From NCBI GenBank assembly GCA_038562555.1, contig JBCFBK010000058.1:1-32688 (forward strand): 32,688 bases of DNA, given 5' to 3'. Below, one piece after another: positions 24,976 to 32,324 of the stretch; within the stretch, counting starts at the first letter, position 1; each line of letters opens with the position of its first letter. The notes beneath the pieces were generated by a model. The model did no database searches and had not been told where the DNA came from. It saw only the letters and a list, made by a program, of their open reading frames with translations. This DNA is from JBCFBK01 sp038562555 (lineage in GTDB: Bacteria; Bacteroidota; Bacteroidia; Bacteroidales; Prolixibacteraceae). A program made the position numbers and the translations under genes.

Positions 24976-25049
24976 CTGTCGGTCCCAATTTTGCCGTGCT
25001 CTTTTTCTATGAGTTCATCAAATGTTGTGATTCCTTTATAATGGGTCAT
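24936..25049 (-). pseudogene. Truncated XRE/HigA-like antitoxin, N-terminus only
   Basis: On the minus strand an ATG at 25049 opens MTHYKGITTFDELIEKEHGK followed by IGT. This is the standard start of a Bacteroidota XRE-type antitoxin family (FDELL-KYGKIGT-KR). The helix-turn-helix part is missing: from about 24980 the frame runs through the transposase fragment and stops at 24936. No partner toxin gene is seen nearby. Confidence 0.5.
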
Positions 25050-25063
25050 GCCTTTGTTTTTTA

Positions 25064-25654
25064 ATGCAAAATACTCTTTCTTCAACTTCATCGCCTTTTC
25101 AATTTCATTTTTTGGTGTTTTCTGTACTGATGGATGGCTTTACCTTCCCGGACAGTCCCAAAGAACGTTATTTGCATGATATTTGCTTGTGCAACAGGGA
25201 AAACGGCGAAGTTTTTTACGAAGATCTCGGTTTTATTTATATAGAATTGCTTAATTTTGTAAAAATCGAGGCTGAATTAAAAACGGATCTTGACTGGTGG
25301 TTGTATCTGTTGAGAAACCTATCGAAGATGGACAAGATCCCGTTGTTTTTGAGGAAGCCGATATTTGAGAAGTTTTTTAATGTATCAGAATACTGCAATT
25401 TAACCAGGGAGGAGAAAGCGATGTACGACGTAGAACTAAAACGGAAATGGGACCGTGCCAATATCTTGGCCCATGCCAGGGAGCAGGGCATAGCAGAAGG
25501 AGAAGCTAAAGGAGAAGCTAAAGGGAAAGCTGAAGTTGTCTCTAACTTAATTCAGGCTGGACGTTTCTCTATTGAAGAAATTGCAAAATATGCCAATGTT
25601 CCGGTCAGTTTTGTCCGGGAAGTCCAGGAGAAGTTGTCAAAAACAAAGAAATAA
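25064..25654 (+). pseudogene. Rpn/PDDEXK-family nuclease-transposase, N-terminus lost
   Basis: The 196-residue frame matches the C-terminal two-thirds of the PD-(D/E)xK family transposase (Rpn): FTFPDSPKERYLHDICLCNR, ENGEVFYEDLGFIYIEL, then TREEKAMYDVELKRKWDRAN and a tail with the repeated GEAKGEAKGKAE motif and a final helix-turn-helix-like segment (SIEEIAKYANVPVSFVREVQ). Full-length proteins have about 100 more N-terminal residues including the catalytic core start (the usual LDPKxDxxFKxxF), absent here. The first 20 residues are not native in appearance. It may be expressed, but probably not as an active nuclease. Confidence 0.75.
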
Positions 25655-25721
25655 CAATGCTTTGGCTTAGGGTGCGAAAGGCTCTTCAATGCACATTCTG
25701 TATGTTTCCGGTCTTTTCAAT

Positions 25722-26062
25722 TTACATCAATTGCTGTTTTAGGAAAATCGGAGGTGATAATAAAAAATGTACATAAATCTTATCCAAACCTAAGCGGTCT
25801 TCGTTGATGATTCCGTCAATGCCTCCATCGCCCAACTTTTTGTTACCTGCGCTGCTTCTTCACGGCTACCCCTGTATCCCATAGCCTGCAAAAGATCGAT
25901 GACCAGGATCTCAAATTTATAGGGATCCATTTCACGGATATAGTCCAGTAATTCGACCGCCAGTTTTTGATTAAGATCCCGGACAGCATCGTCCAGTTTC
26001 TCGATAGGAGTTTGTAACCCGTCGGATGTAAGTATTGCAGCCGAAGCTGTTGTCCGGTTCTA
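25722..26062 (-). pseudogene. mrr: Broken mrr-type (type IV) restriction endonuclease
   Basis: The minus strand reads LTSDGLQTPIEKLDDAVRDL and then LLDYIREMDPYKFEILVIDL, LQAMGYRG and SREEAAQVTK in one frame, which stops at 25790. In another frame it continues with LGDGGIDGIINEDRLGLDKI and stops at 25722. These are the linker and the start of the Mrr catalytic domain (FExLVxDLLxxMGY, DGGIDGxI). A frameshift near 25850 and loss of the QxK part of the active site show that it is dead. Mrr enzymes cut methylated DNA. Confidence 0.7.
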
Positions 26063-26233
26063 AAATCATTGGGAGTTGAAAAAAGGAATCAAAATCAGAT
26101 ATGTTATGTTTCTCGTATTCATTCTTAAGATGATTACCGGCGTTCGGAACTATATGTAGTGTTGGATTTCAGGGTTTATAATCATGTCCTTTTCACATGA
26201 TCGGAATACGATGAAAGATAAATCCAAACACTC

Positions 26234-26668
26234 TCAAACTAAAGACATCAAAGTTAATAATCCAATTAAAACATAAGTAAGAATATTCGCATACAGCGTA
26301 CTAATAATTATTGCTCGATTATTATATGATTTAAAACTTATGATATTAAAAGGTATCTCTATTAATAAAGTTAGGAGAAAAGCGGTCATAAAAAATCCGA
26401 TTTCGAAATATTGTGATGTGAAATCCTGAGAAAGATCTAAAATTGCCTTTATTACCTTAACAAGTTCGTTCCATATACCGGACAAATGCAAACCCGCCAA
26501 AGTGCTTACAATATTGGACAAAATAATGATCTTTAGAATGTACATATCAACCCAGTTGTTTGATAATCTTTTGCTAATAAACAAAACCTCGATAGTCAAT
26601 ACAGCTATTAGAACAATAACTCCGATGAGTAATTCCATTGCTCCGATCATCATGTTTAAGAGTATCAT
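26234..26668 (-). CDS. Small multi-pass membrane protein
   Basis: The 144-residue frame has about four transmembrane helices (LLIGVIVLIAVLTIEVLFIS; ILKIIILSNIVSTLAGLHL; IGFFMTAFLLTLLIEIPFNI; ILTYVLIGLLTLMSLV). Related Bacteroidota proteins I can recall carry a cleaved signal peptide first, and one lies upstream in a different frame (26574-26795, MKKLLPIIILLIVFSQDYTY). A single frame-broken gene of 26234-26795 is therefore possible. The function is unknown. Confidence 0.55.
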   Translation of the reverse strand: MILLNMMIGAMELLIGVIVLIAVLTIEVLFISKRLSNNWVDMYILKIIILSNIVSTLAGLHLSGIWNELVKVIKAILDLSQDFTSQYFEIGFFMTAFLLTLLIEIPFNIISFKSYNNRAIIISTLYANILTYVLIGLLTLMSLV

Positions 26669-26795
26669 TTTGTATGCTTTTTGGTGATAACGACTTTAAT
26701 ATCACGTTTTTAAAATTGGTCAGTAAGTCTTTGCCATAAGTATAATCTTGGCTAAAAACAATTAAAAGAATTATTATTGGCAATAGCTTTTTCAT
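26574..26795 (-). CDS. Signal-peptide-bearing frame overlapping the membrane protein gene
   Basis: This 73-residue frame starts with a good signal peptide (MKKLLPIIILLIVFSQDYTYG), but its second half overlaps the membrane protein gene by 95 bp in another frame and reads as low-quality sequence (HRSYCSNSCIDYRG). Only the first 40 residues or so are likely native. It is best read as the 5' end of the gene at 26234-26668 after a frameshift. Confidence 0.35.
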   Translation of the reverse strand: MKKLLPIIILLIVFSQDYTYGKDLLTNFKNVILKSLSPKSIQNDTLKHDDRSNGITHRSYCSNSCIDYRGFVY

Positions 26796-26805
26796 TCTTT
26801 TTAAT

Positions 26806-26973
26806 TCAAAATGATTTTACCTCTTTGTCTGTAAGAACCCACAAATCATAGTTCTCTGTTGTAGAAAAAATCCTGAATGATTCCCTGATAATATAAAGGA
26901 AAGAATAAAAGGAGAATGAGTAAAATAGTCCCAGGATTCCTCCAACTATCAACCGGAATCTTGACAGCTTCAT
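26806..26973 (-). CDS. Short membrane protein, probably truncated
   Basis: I choose ATG 26973 (MKLSRFRLIVGGILGLFYSF, 55 residues). ATG 27015 is an alternative, and the frame is open to 27165 without native-looking sequence. It contains one transmembrane span (LIVGGILGLFYSFSFYSFLY) and ends TENYDLWVLTDKEVKSF. It stops 10 bp before the next signal-peptide frame, so the two may be co-transcribed. The abrupt end suggests the N-terminus of a larger membrane protein. Confidence 0.35.
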   Translation of the reverse strand: MKLSRFRLIVGGILGLFYSFSFYSFLYIIRESFRIFSTTENYDLWVLTDKEVKSF

Positions 26974-27243
26974 AAAATCAGGTTCTTTATGTAAAAAGTT
27001 TTTACTCAGTGTCATTTTCGTTGCTAAGGTATTTGCTGGATAAATGTTTAAATTTACAGAAACCACGCACAAAATCAAAAATTGTGAAAATATGTGCACT
27101 TTTTCCCCCGGGGAGTGAACGTGTAAACAGGTCCGAATTCTGTCAACAGAGACAGTCATCAGCAAAATACTTCACTTCAGCTTAAAACAAGGTCAAATCG
27201 TTACCCAGCTTCTCTTTTTCAAGGAACTCTACCTAACTGAATT

Positions 27244-27320
27244 CCTGATCACCTCTGTCCCAAGCATGATTCACCCACAGTGATCGGTGATGACTTCATG
27301 GGCGATGGAGATGATGGTGC
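27244..27320. repeat. Dispersed repeat, copy 1
   Basis: The segment runs from CCTGATCACCT to GATGATGGTGC and shares order and most bases with 30156-30234, including the core CGGTGATGACTT. It lies in the 27166-27834 stretch, where I can support no intact gene; a GTG-started frame at 27249-27446 overlaps the repeat and is doubtful. Confidence 0.6.
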
Positions 27321-27458
27321 GGCAAAGGCGGCGGCTTGGGTGAGGGCCTGGCTGTGGAATTGAATGGTACTGAATAAATGATTCTCAATAATGCACTTAT
27401 GATTACCATTTACGATAAATGAAGTCTCTTTTTGAGCATCTTTCACTCTCTCTGTAGG

Positions 27459-27498
27459 TATACTCTAACTATACTCTTCCTATACTCAAGCTATACTC
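27459..27498. repeat. Four TATACTC boxes every 11 bp
   Basis: TATACTC begins at 27459, 27470, 27481 and 27492, each separated by four variable bases (TAAC, TTCC, AAGC). The exact period of 11 bp places all copies on one face of the helix. This is typical of an iteron or operator array for a cooperative DNA-binding protein. Confidence 0.85.
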
Positions 27499-27600
27499 AC
27501 GTTTTTTGACTATTTTTCGTCAATTGGAAATGGCATAGTCTGCTTATTTAAATTATTTTAATTCATTGTGCTGAGCGCGGTTGCCCCGTTTAATTATTGC

Positions 27601-27675
27601 CGGTAGTCTTCATTCAAATCATGCTTGTTACGAATCACTGCATAAATAAAAATTGCGATCAATATCATAGGATGG
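27601..27675 (-). other. Short remnant frame MILIAIFIYAVIRNK
   Basis: On the minus strand a 24-codon frame reads MILIAIFIYAVIRNKHDLNE then DYRQ and a stop. It resembles the C-terminal membrane segment of a larger protein. There is no upstream continuation in frame that I can identify. Confidence 0.2.
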
Positions 27676-27834
27676 ATCTTTTAAAATAATGGCAACTGGT
27701 AACATGAAGCGTTTCAGGTTGCGAGCGATCCCGCTTCGTTTATATTCATTGTTTATCCAATAGAATTAACCTAAATTCGAGCGACAATGATTCATAAATC
27801 AATCTTTTATAAGTTCCATTATCCTTCAGCCTAT

Positions 27835-28079
27835 TTATAATTTTGTGTTCTGTTTGATATTCTCTTTGTAGTCCAACTTTGAAATCCCTAAAATATAAAC
27901 AACGTTATTTTTCACCCAATATGCTTCTTCCGGCCGGCATTCCGTTCCGCAAAACAGAATTCTGCTTCTTTTTTTCCTTTTCAGATCAATCCACGCGGCC
28001 TCAGTGTCTATTTCGCTTCCGGTTGAAACAAGTTGTCCTAATGAATCTTTCTCAAAAACCAGGGAAGGGCTAAAGAATG
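27835..28079 (-). pseudogene. Orphan C-terminal fragment, unknown gene
   Basis: About 80 codons are open on the minus strand, reading SPSLVFEKDSLGQLVSTGSE, then IDLKRKKRSRILFCGTECRP and YWVKNNVVYILGISKLDYKE, ending at a TAA at 27835. There is no start codon: two stops lie just upstream near the 3' end of the lipoprotein gene. The sequence looks protein-like but I do not recognise it. It is probably the tail of a gene cut when the neighbouring lipoprotein gene was placed next to it. Confidence 0.4.
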
Positions 28080-29179
28080 CTTATTCTCATTGGGAATGAG
28101 TTGATCGGTATTTCATTCAAGATATTATTGTTAAAATCTGTAATCAAAATTTTATAGCCAGATTCTGTAGTAGATACACCAAGAATTATACGTTCTCTTT
28201 TTAGGTCATATTCTGATGTTAATATTTGGCCGGTATTTGGCGTGATAACTGGTTTTTCAACAAGTAGCATTTCGTCAATTAGAAATTTCCTTTGATGTAT
28301 ATCATAAACATTTTTTGTAGTATAAAAGCCAGTTGTAGTTGGGTGGAAAATTTCAACTTTCATTTTATTTTCCACAATATGGCTTCCTTCAATTGGAGAA
28401 AAATACTCATCACATGTTCCTTCCTCTAACAGGTTAAATTCAAAGCTAAAAATTTTATACGTTTTATTATTTGAGAAAATATAGAACTTGTCTTTATCCA
28501 TAACTATAGGGAGGGAAGATTTCACGTCTGTTAGTTTATCAATACTTATACTGTCAAGTTGATTTGATTCCGTATTGTACGTAAATAAAAAAGTTTTATA
28601 GCTCCAATTGTCATTTGCCAAATGTGTTCTATCAAACAATACATATTTTGAACTTGAATATTGGAATTTAGCTGAACTATGAAATGGCGATTTACTATAT
28701 GATATTCTTTTGCAACTTGATTGTTCAAGGTTTTTATCAATCGTTAGAAAATCTTTTGTTTTCCCATCAAAAGATTTAATGGATAATAAAATTTTATTTT
28801 CAGTAGTTATTACACGATAAGTGCTGTTGTCTAAAGAAGCACCACATAGGGTTTTGATCGATGTACTCCAGTTTTCTCTTAGATTCTTTATATGTAATAG
28901 ACCGCGATCCATATGTAAGAATAATTCACCCTCTACCCGATAGGGGCGTGGAATACTACTGAGTGATTCTAAACCACCAAATTCAGAAACAAGATCTGTT
29001 TCTATGACCTCTCCTGATTCAAATACACTCAATTGATATAAAGAAGAATAGTCTCCTTCATCTCTGGAAAGAACTATGAAATCCAAATTATCATTAGGTG
29101 TAGTTATGTCACTTTTCGAGCAGGATAGTATGCTTAAAGCCAATGAGAAGGGGATAAGTATTTTTCGAATTGCTGTCAT
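28070..29179 (-). CDS. Lipoprotein with beta-propeller-like sequence, unknown function
   Basis: The 369-residue product has a lipoprotein signal (MTAIRKILIPFSLALSILSC, Cys20) and an SKSD export-type motif after it. The mature part is predicted all-beta with recurring short strands and turns (LDFIVLSRDEGDYSSLYQLS, KDKFYIFSNNKTYKIFSFEF, KRERIILGVSTTESGYKI), resembling 6-bladed beta-propeller lipoproteins such as those of the DUF4934 or TolB-like kind. Catalytic motifs are not visible. It is strongly A+T-rich and stands alone, with fragments of dead genes on both sides, which suggests recent transfer. Confidence 0.65.
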   Translation of the reverse strand: MTAIRKILIPFSLALSILSCSKSDITTPNDNLDFIVLSRDEGDYSSLYQLSVFESGEVIETDLVSEFGGLESLSSIPRPYRVEGELFLHMDRGLLHIKNLRENWSTSIKTLCGASLDNSTYRVITTENKILLSIKSFDGKTKDFLTIDKNLEQSSCKRISYSKSPFHSSAKFQYSSSKYVLFDRTHLANDNWSYKTFLFTYNTESNQLDSISIDKLTDVKSSLPIVMDKDKFYIFSNNKTYKIFSFEFNLLEEGTCDEYFSPIEGSHIVENKMKVEIFHPTTTGFYTTKNVYDIHQRKFLIDEMLLVEKPVITPNTGQILTSEYDLKRERIILGVSTTESGYKILITDFNNNILNEIPINSFPMRISIL

Positions 29180-29329
29180 ATTTATTAATAATTATTGATA
29201 TGAAATTTCATTGAAATAAGCTTATTGTCAAATGCATGATAACGTCTATGGATATTTACTGAATTTATTTCTGCTTTAGAATCCGGGAGTGTGAATATAC
29301 TGTTTCATTTCCCGGAAATATCGTCCGTT

Positions 29330-29800
29330 TTACCCCTCGTCAAAATTCAAATCACCGATTGGATTCTTAAACTCAGTAAAGCTGTTCTGAGACACGCGTG
29401 TGTATATCTCTGTCGTTTTTGAACTTTCATGGCCAAGCCATTCCTGTACTGGTCGCACTGTATTGTTTACCGTTCGTTCCTTCAAACAGGCATATCACCG
29501 GCTTTTCTTTCCGATAGTATTGCCTGAGTAAATTCAATGTGCTTTGTGCCAACTGGACATAACGGTCCTTCTTGCCTTTCGCACCCCTGATCTTAATCAT
29601 CATTCGCTTCGAGTCGATATCTTCCAGTTTCATCTGAATAGCCACACTGCGCCTCAAACCACAAGAGTAAATCAAAGCAATTAGATAAATCCCGACCACA
29701 GGCTCGTTGTGGTGTCTGAAGTTGCGAAGTCTTATGGTGACCGGTTCGTTCAAAGGTTGTTGGTAGCAAACGTTTAAAATTACAAAATCCGAACAATAAA
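29330..29800 (-). pseudogene. Tyrosine recombinase with catalytic-core deletion
   Basis: The minus strand reads GIYLIALIYSCGLRRSVAIQ, MKLEDIDSKRMMIKIRGAKG and LLRQYYRKEKPVICLFEGTN in one frame (29753 to 29427), containing the first catalytic Arg. From 29458 another frame gives VRPVQEWLGHESSKTTEIYT then RVSQ, the conserved C-terminal end with the WLGH and catalytic Tyr motifs, stopping at 29330. Missing in between is the HTLRHSFATHLLE box (about 45 residues), and RLLPTTF upstream lies in a third frame. The gene is dead. It resembles Bacteroidota XerC/integron-like integrases. Confidence 0.75.
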
Positions 29801-30074
29801 CAAATTATTTTTTCCAACTATTTTGTTGCTGATTGACTTTGTGAGCTAAGGACCGAGGGATCGCTTCAATCCGTCCTTTTTTTCTACAAACCAGCGGCCT
29901 GCTGTTCCTGAATAACAACTCACTTTGCAGTTTGGGCGCAAACGGGGAAACTATGCCCGGCACCGAGCAGAAAAACCGGATAACGGCATCCAATACTCTA
30001 CTTTGGTTAAGCCAATGACTTGGAGAGACAAAAAGCCTGCAAAATGTCGATGAACGTCGGGCTCTTTCCTGCAC

Positions 30075-30111
30075 TATTTTATTCTGTAGTTTTCAACGTG
30101 CCGTTTCGGCT
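30075..30111. repeat. 37-bp direct repeat, right copy
   Basis: This is the second copy of the 37-bp repeat at 19761-19797, same orientation, three mismatches. It lies about 275 bp to the right of the deleted integrase. I see no supportable gene in 29801-30476; a frame at 29805-30074 is open but has no family resemblance. Confidence 0.8.
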
Positions 30112-30155
30112 GCTGTCTAAGTCATGCCATAGGGATTACTTTGGCCGGCCAGCCT

Positions 30156-30234
30156 CCTGATCACCTTCATCCCAGCCGGATCCGGCAGTAGGGCCCCCCG
30201 GTGATGACTTTAAGGGTGATCGAGATGATGGTGC
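30156..30234. repeat. Dispersed repeat, copy 2
   Basis: This segment corresponds to 27244-27320: it begins CCTGATCACCT, contains CGGTGATGACTT and ends GATGATGGTGC. The middle part is G/C-rich and has diverged. Confidence 0.6.
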
Positions 30235-30476
30235 CCGTAAAGGGAAAGGCCTGGGGGATTCGACGGTGCAGACGTGGGATTGCAGGAGCGGTCCGGATGC
30301 TGATTATCCCTCGATCGATCTTAAAAGTCTTCCCTGCCTGGTACGGGGCTTGATTGCGGATTAATAGCAGCAGGCGATTCTGTCTGAAGTTTCTCGTTGA
30401 TGGTTGCAGGATACCTTCCCTTGCCTGGGGCTTGCGTCGTGAATAACACTTGGTTGAGAGGGCGTCACCGATCAGT

Positions 30477-30719
30477 TTACAGAAAATTTGCACGGCGGCT
30501 TTTCAGGAGGTTGTGCATGCAGGTGCGGTGGAAGCGGCGCATTTCATCGAGTTTTTCTTGCGGGAGTGTTTCGATTTGCGCGACCTGCTCCTGTTCATTT
30601 TCCATTTCGTAGTAGGGTAGGAAAGGGCATTGGGAAACGGGTTCGCCAAAGGGGCATTTCGACATCGGGTTTACCAGGTCAGCATTCTGACGGATTTTTG
30701 TGGTGTAAAGTGAAACCAT
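30477..30719 (-). CDS. Small Cys-containing protein with CPF motifs
   Basis: I choose ATG 30719 (80 residues, MVSLYTTKIRQNADLVNPMS); the frame is open to 30779 but the extra residues look foreign. It contains two CPF motifs (KCPFGEPVSQCPFLPYYEME) and a later FHRTCMHNLLKSRR, with a helical middle (LPQEKLDEMRRFHRTC). Short Bacteroidota proteins with the same CPF-x-CPF-xx-H-x-C layout occur; three Cys and a His could bind a metal, but that is inference. The function is unknown. Confidence 0.55.
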   Translation of the reverse strand: MVSLYTTKIRQNADLVNPMSKCPFGEPVSQCPFLPYYEMENEQEQVAQIETLPQEKLDEMRRFHRTCMHNLLKSRRANFL

Positions 30720-30813
30720 AGTGGTGGTTTTTATTCGGTAAGTTACTTGAATTATTGCAAAAAAAGAGGCGCGAACCATAACTCATCCGCCACCCAGGTA
30801 ACGCCAATCACCC

Positions 30814-30875
30814 GCATAACAAATAAGCACAGCCCACGCCAGAGCGTGAGCGTCATACTTATATTCCTGTTATGC
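30814..30875. other. Inverted repeat GCATAACA/TGTTATGC
   Basis: GCATAACA (30814-30821) and TGTTATGC (30868-30875) are exact complements 46 bp apart, and an inner CACGC/GCGTG stem lies between them. The 30720-31035 stretch contains no gene I can support. The repeat may be a protein site or the border of a small lost element. Confidence 0.45.
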
Positions 30876-31035
30876 ATAAAATTTGGCGTTTTTGGGGTAG
30901 CAAGAATAAAAAGCTAACGCTTTCTATATTTTCATTTCATCCGGATCCCTATCCCGATGAAATTTCATCTGCATGAATTGTTACAAAGATATAAAACATC
31001 TCTTACTATTAAATAATTTACAATGCGCTAACTGA

Positions 31036-31869
31036 TCACTCCAGTTTGTCTCTCATCTTCCTGCGAATTATTTCCACCAGCCGGCTGAGAAATTTGGCAG
31101 GATCGGCTCTTTGTATCATTTCTTTCGGGGAGTGATAAATGTCTCTTTTTATTTCAATGTTGAGCATCTTTTCAAAACCATCGGCCAAGTCAGTGATGGT
31201 CGCTTTTCCGTGGTTGACACATTCGGCATAGTAAAAAGCATAAATGATTTCATCCACATCGATTTTGTTGCCTGTCCATCTCAAAGGCGATTTCGAAAGG
31301 ACCTGCTTACTCCCGTTAGGGTCATCTATTTTTTCGATTTCCTTTGTAATATACCCGATCAACATTTCATTGGCCATGATCATCGAAAAGGTATGATCGT
31401 GCCATGTAAAAAATTCTTCGTCGAGTAACTGGCGGCTGTCTTTTAATTCCAAAGGAATTTCCTCGTTTTTCCTCAGAAAGTATTGCTCGTCCAGGTGTTT
31501 AAACCCGCACCGGTAATACTGCACTTTTACATGATGATCGTCCATATAACTCATTACCTTTTCCAGTTGTTTCTGAAGGTACTCCCGGTGACCTTCTCTG
31601 CTTGTCTTTAACCTGGAGCTTTCCAGTTCAAATACAGCACTGTAGAACAGCAGCTTTCCATACGCAACCGGCTTTATTTGTTTAAAAAACCGGATTTCGG
31701 ACTCCGTGTCCGGAAAGCCTTTCTCGATGACCAGTTTTCGCAATTGGTCCAAAGCAAGTTTGCAGTGGCCAATCGCATACTCAATTTGTTCGTTCACATT
31801 GTCTGAAACATCTTTCATCCCCGCCAATTCATTTTCGAGATCGAGGATGATTTTTAAATAATTGTCCAT
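31036..31869 (-). CDS. rteC: RteC-domain protein
   Basis: The 277-residue product matches RteC: helical N-terminal half, LKTSREGHREYLQKQLEKVM, the motif HVKVQYYRCGFKHLDEQYFL near the centre, and a C-terminal helical part with LRWTGNKIDVDEIIYAFYYA and VNHGKATITDLADGFEKML. In Bacteroides conjugative transposon CTnDOT, RteC activates excision genes in the tetracycline-responsive cascade. Neither rteA/B nor excision or transfer genes are in this window, and such homologues are often stranded in chromosomes. Gene length is full. Start 31869 fits the family (MDNYLKIILDLENEL). Confidence 0.88.
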   Translation of the reverse strand: MDNYLKIILDLENELAGMKDVSDNVNEQIEYAIGHCKLALDQLRKLVIEKGFPDTESEIRFFKQIKPVAYGKLLFYSAVFELESSRLKTSREGHREYLQKQLEKVMSYMDDHHVKVQYYRCGFKHLDEQYFLRKNEEIPLELKDSRQLLDEEFFTWHDHTFSMIMANEMLIGYITKEIEKIDDPNGSKQVLSKSPLRWTGNKIDVDEIIYAFYYAECVNHGKATITDLADGFEKMLNIEIKRDIYHSPKEMIQRADPAKFLSRLVEIIRRKMRDKLE

Positions 31870-31888
31870 GTCAAGAAAATTAAACTTG

Positions 31889-32005
31889 TTAATTAATGGT
31901 TTTTAAAAGTTGTGTTTCGTTCCCAAACGACCCATTAACGTGTTCAATTTTCCACTCTTTAAGCTGCACAATATCCAGGTTACAGTTTATCAGGATGTCC
32001 CCGAC
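31889..32005 (-). pseudogene. Orphan 3' coding fragment before rteC
   Basis: The minus strand is open for about 39 codons reading FDVGDILINCNLDIVQLKEW and then KIEHVNGSFGNETQLLKT, ending with a TAA at 31889, 20 bp before the rteC start. A TGA lies just upstream in frame and there is no ATG. The sequence is protein-like but not recognised; it looks like the tail of a lost gene. Confidence 0.3.
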
Positions 32006-32080
32006 ATCGAAATATCATAATCGTACGTTTTTGTTTACTATATCTTAAAATACGAAGCAATTCAAACCTAATTTCGGTGG

Positions 32081-32186
32081 CTGATCACGGTGGGGTTCTT
32101 TCAATCCAGTTCTCCTTTATTGCCACGATCGGGCCAGACAATAACCTGAATGTACAGGTTATTGTCTGTGACCCTCACATGATCAG
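32081..32186. repeat. Nested inverted repeats, 106 bp
   Basis: An inner hairpin has a perfect 14-bp stem, CAGACAATAACCTG (32135-32148) with CAGGTTATTGTCTG (32155-32168), around a 6-nt loop. An outer imperfect pair, starting CTGATCA (32081-32087) and ending TGATCAG (32180-32186), encloses it. I see no gene in 32006-32333 apart from this. It could be a MITE-like element, an RNA structure or a protein-binding palindrome. Confidence 0.75.
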
Positions 32187-32324
32187 TTAGTTTTACCATT
32201 GAGTGAGACCTTTACCTGCGGCATTCGGGAATAAAACAACAAAATCCTTTCTTGGTATTACAGTTGGAAAAAAAATTTAACAGGGATTCTTTGAGAAATA
32301 AAATCAGAAAAGAGCTTCCAGTAT

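Noticed and set aside
26063..26200. Minus-strand stretch reading VPNAGNHLKNEYEKHNISDF, thought to be an alpha/beta-hydrolase tail
   Set aside because: Too short, no start, and the resemblance rests on a few residues only.
27249..27446. GTG-started 65-codon frame beside the TATACTC array
   Set aside because: It overlaps the dispersed repeat, and its second half (Ala/Pro/Ser-rich) comes from that repeat; no family match.
27459..27498. Possible short CRISPR-like array
   Set aside because: Seven-bp boxes with 4-bp gaps are far too short for CRISPR, and no cas genes are present.
29805..30074. Minus-strand open frame of 89 codons upstream of the dead integrase
   Set aside because: No recognisable domain and no signal for a start. 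Arg/Ser-rich composition suggests a non-coding or decayed stretch.
30167..30493. Minus-strand 108-codon frame across the second dispersed repeat
   Set aside because: It overlaps the 3' end of the CPF-motif gene and the repeat in another frame; the sequence is not protein-like.
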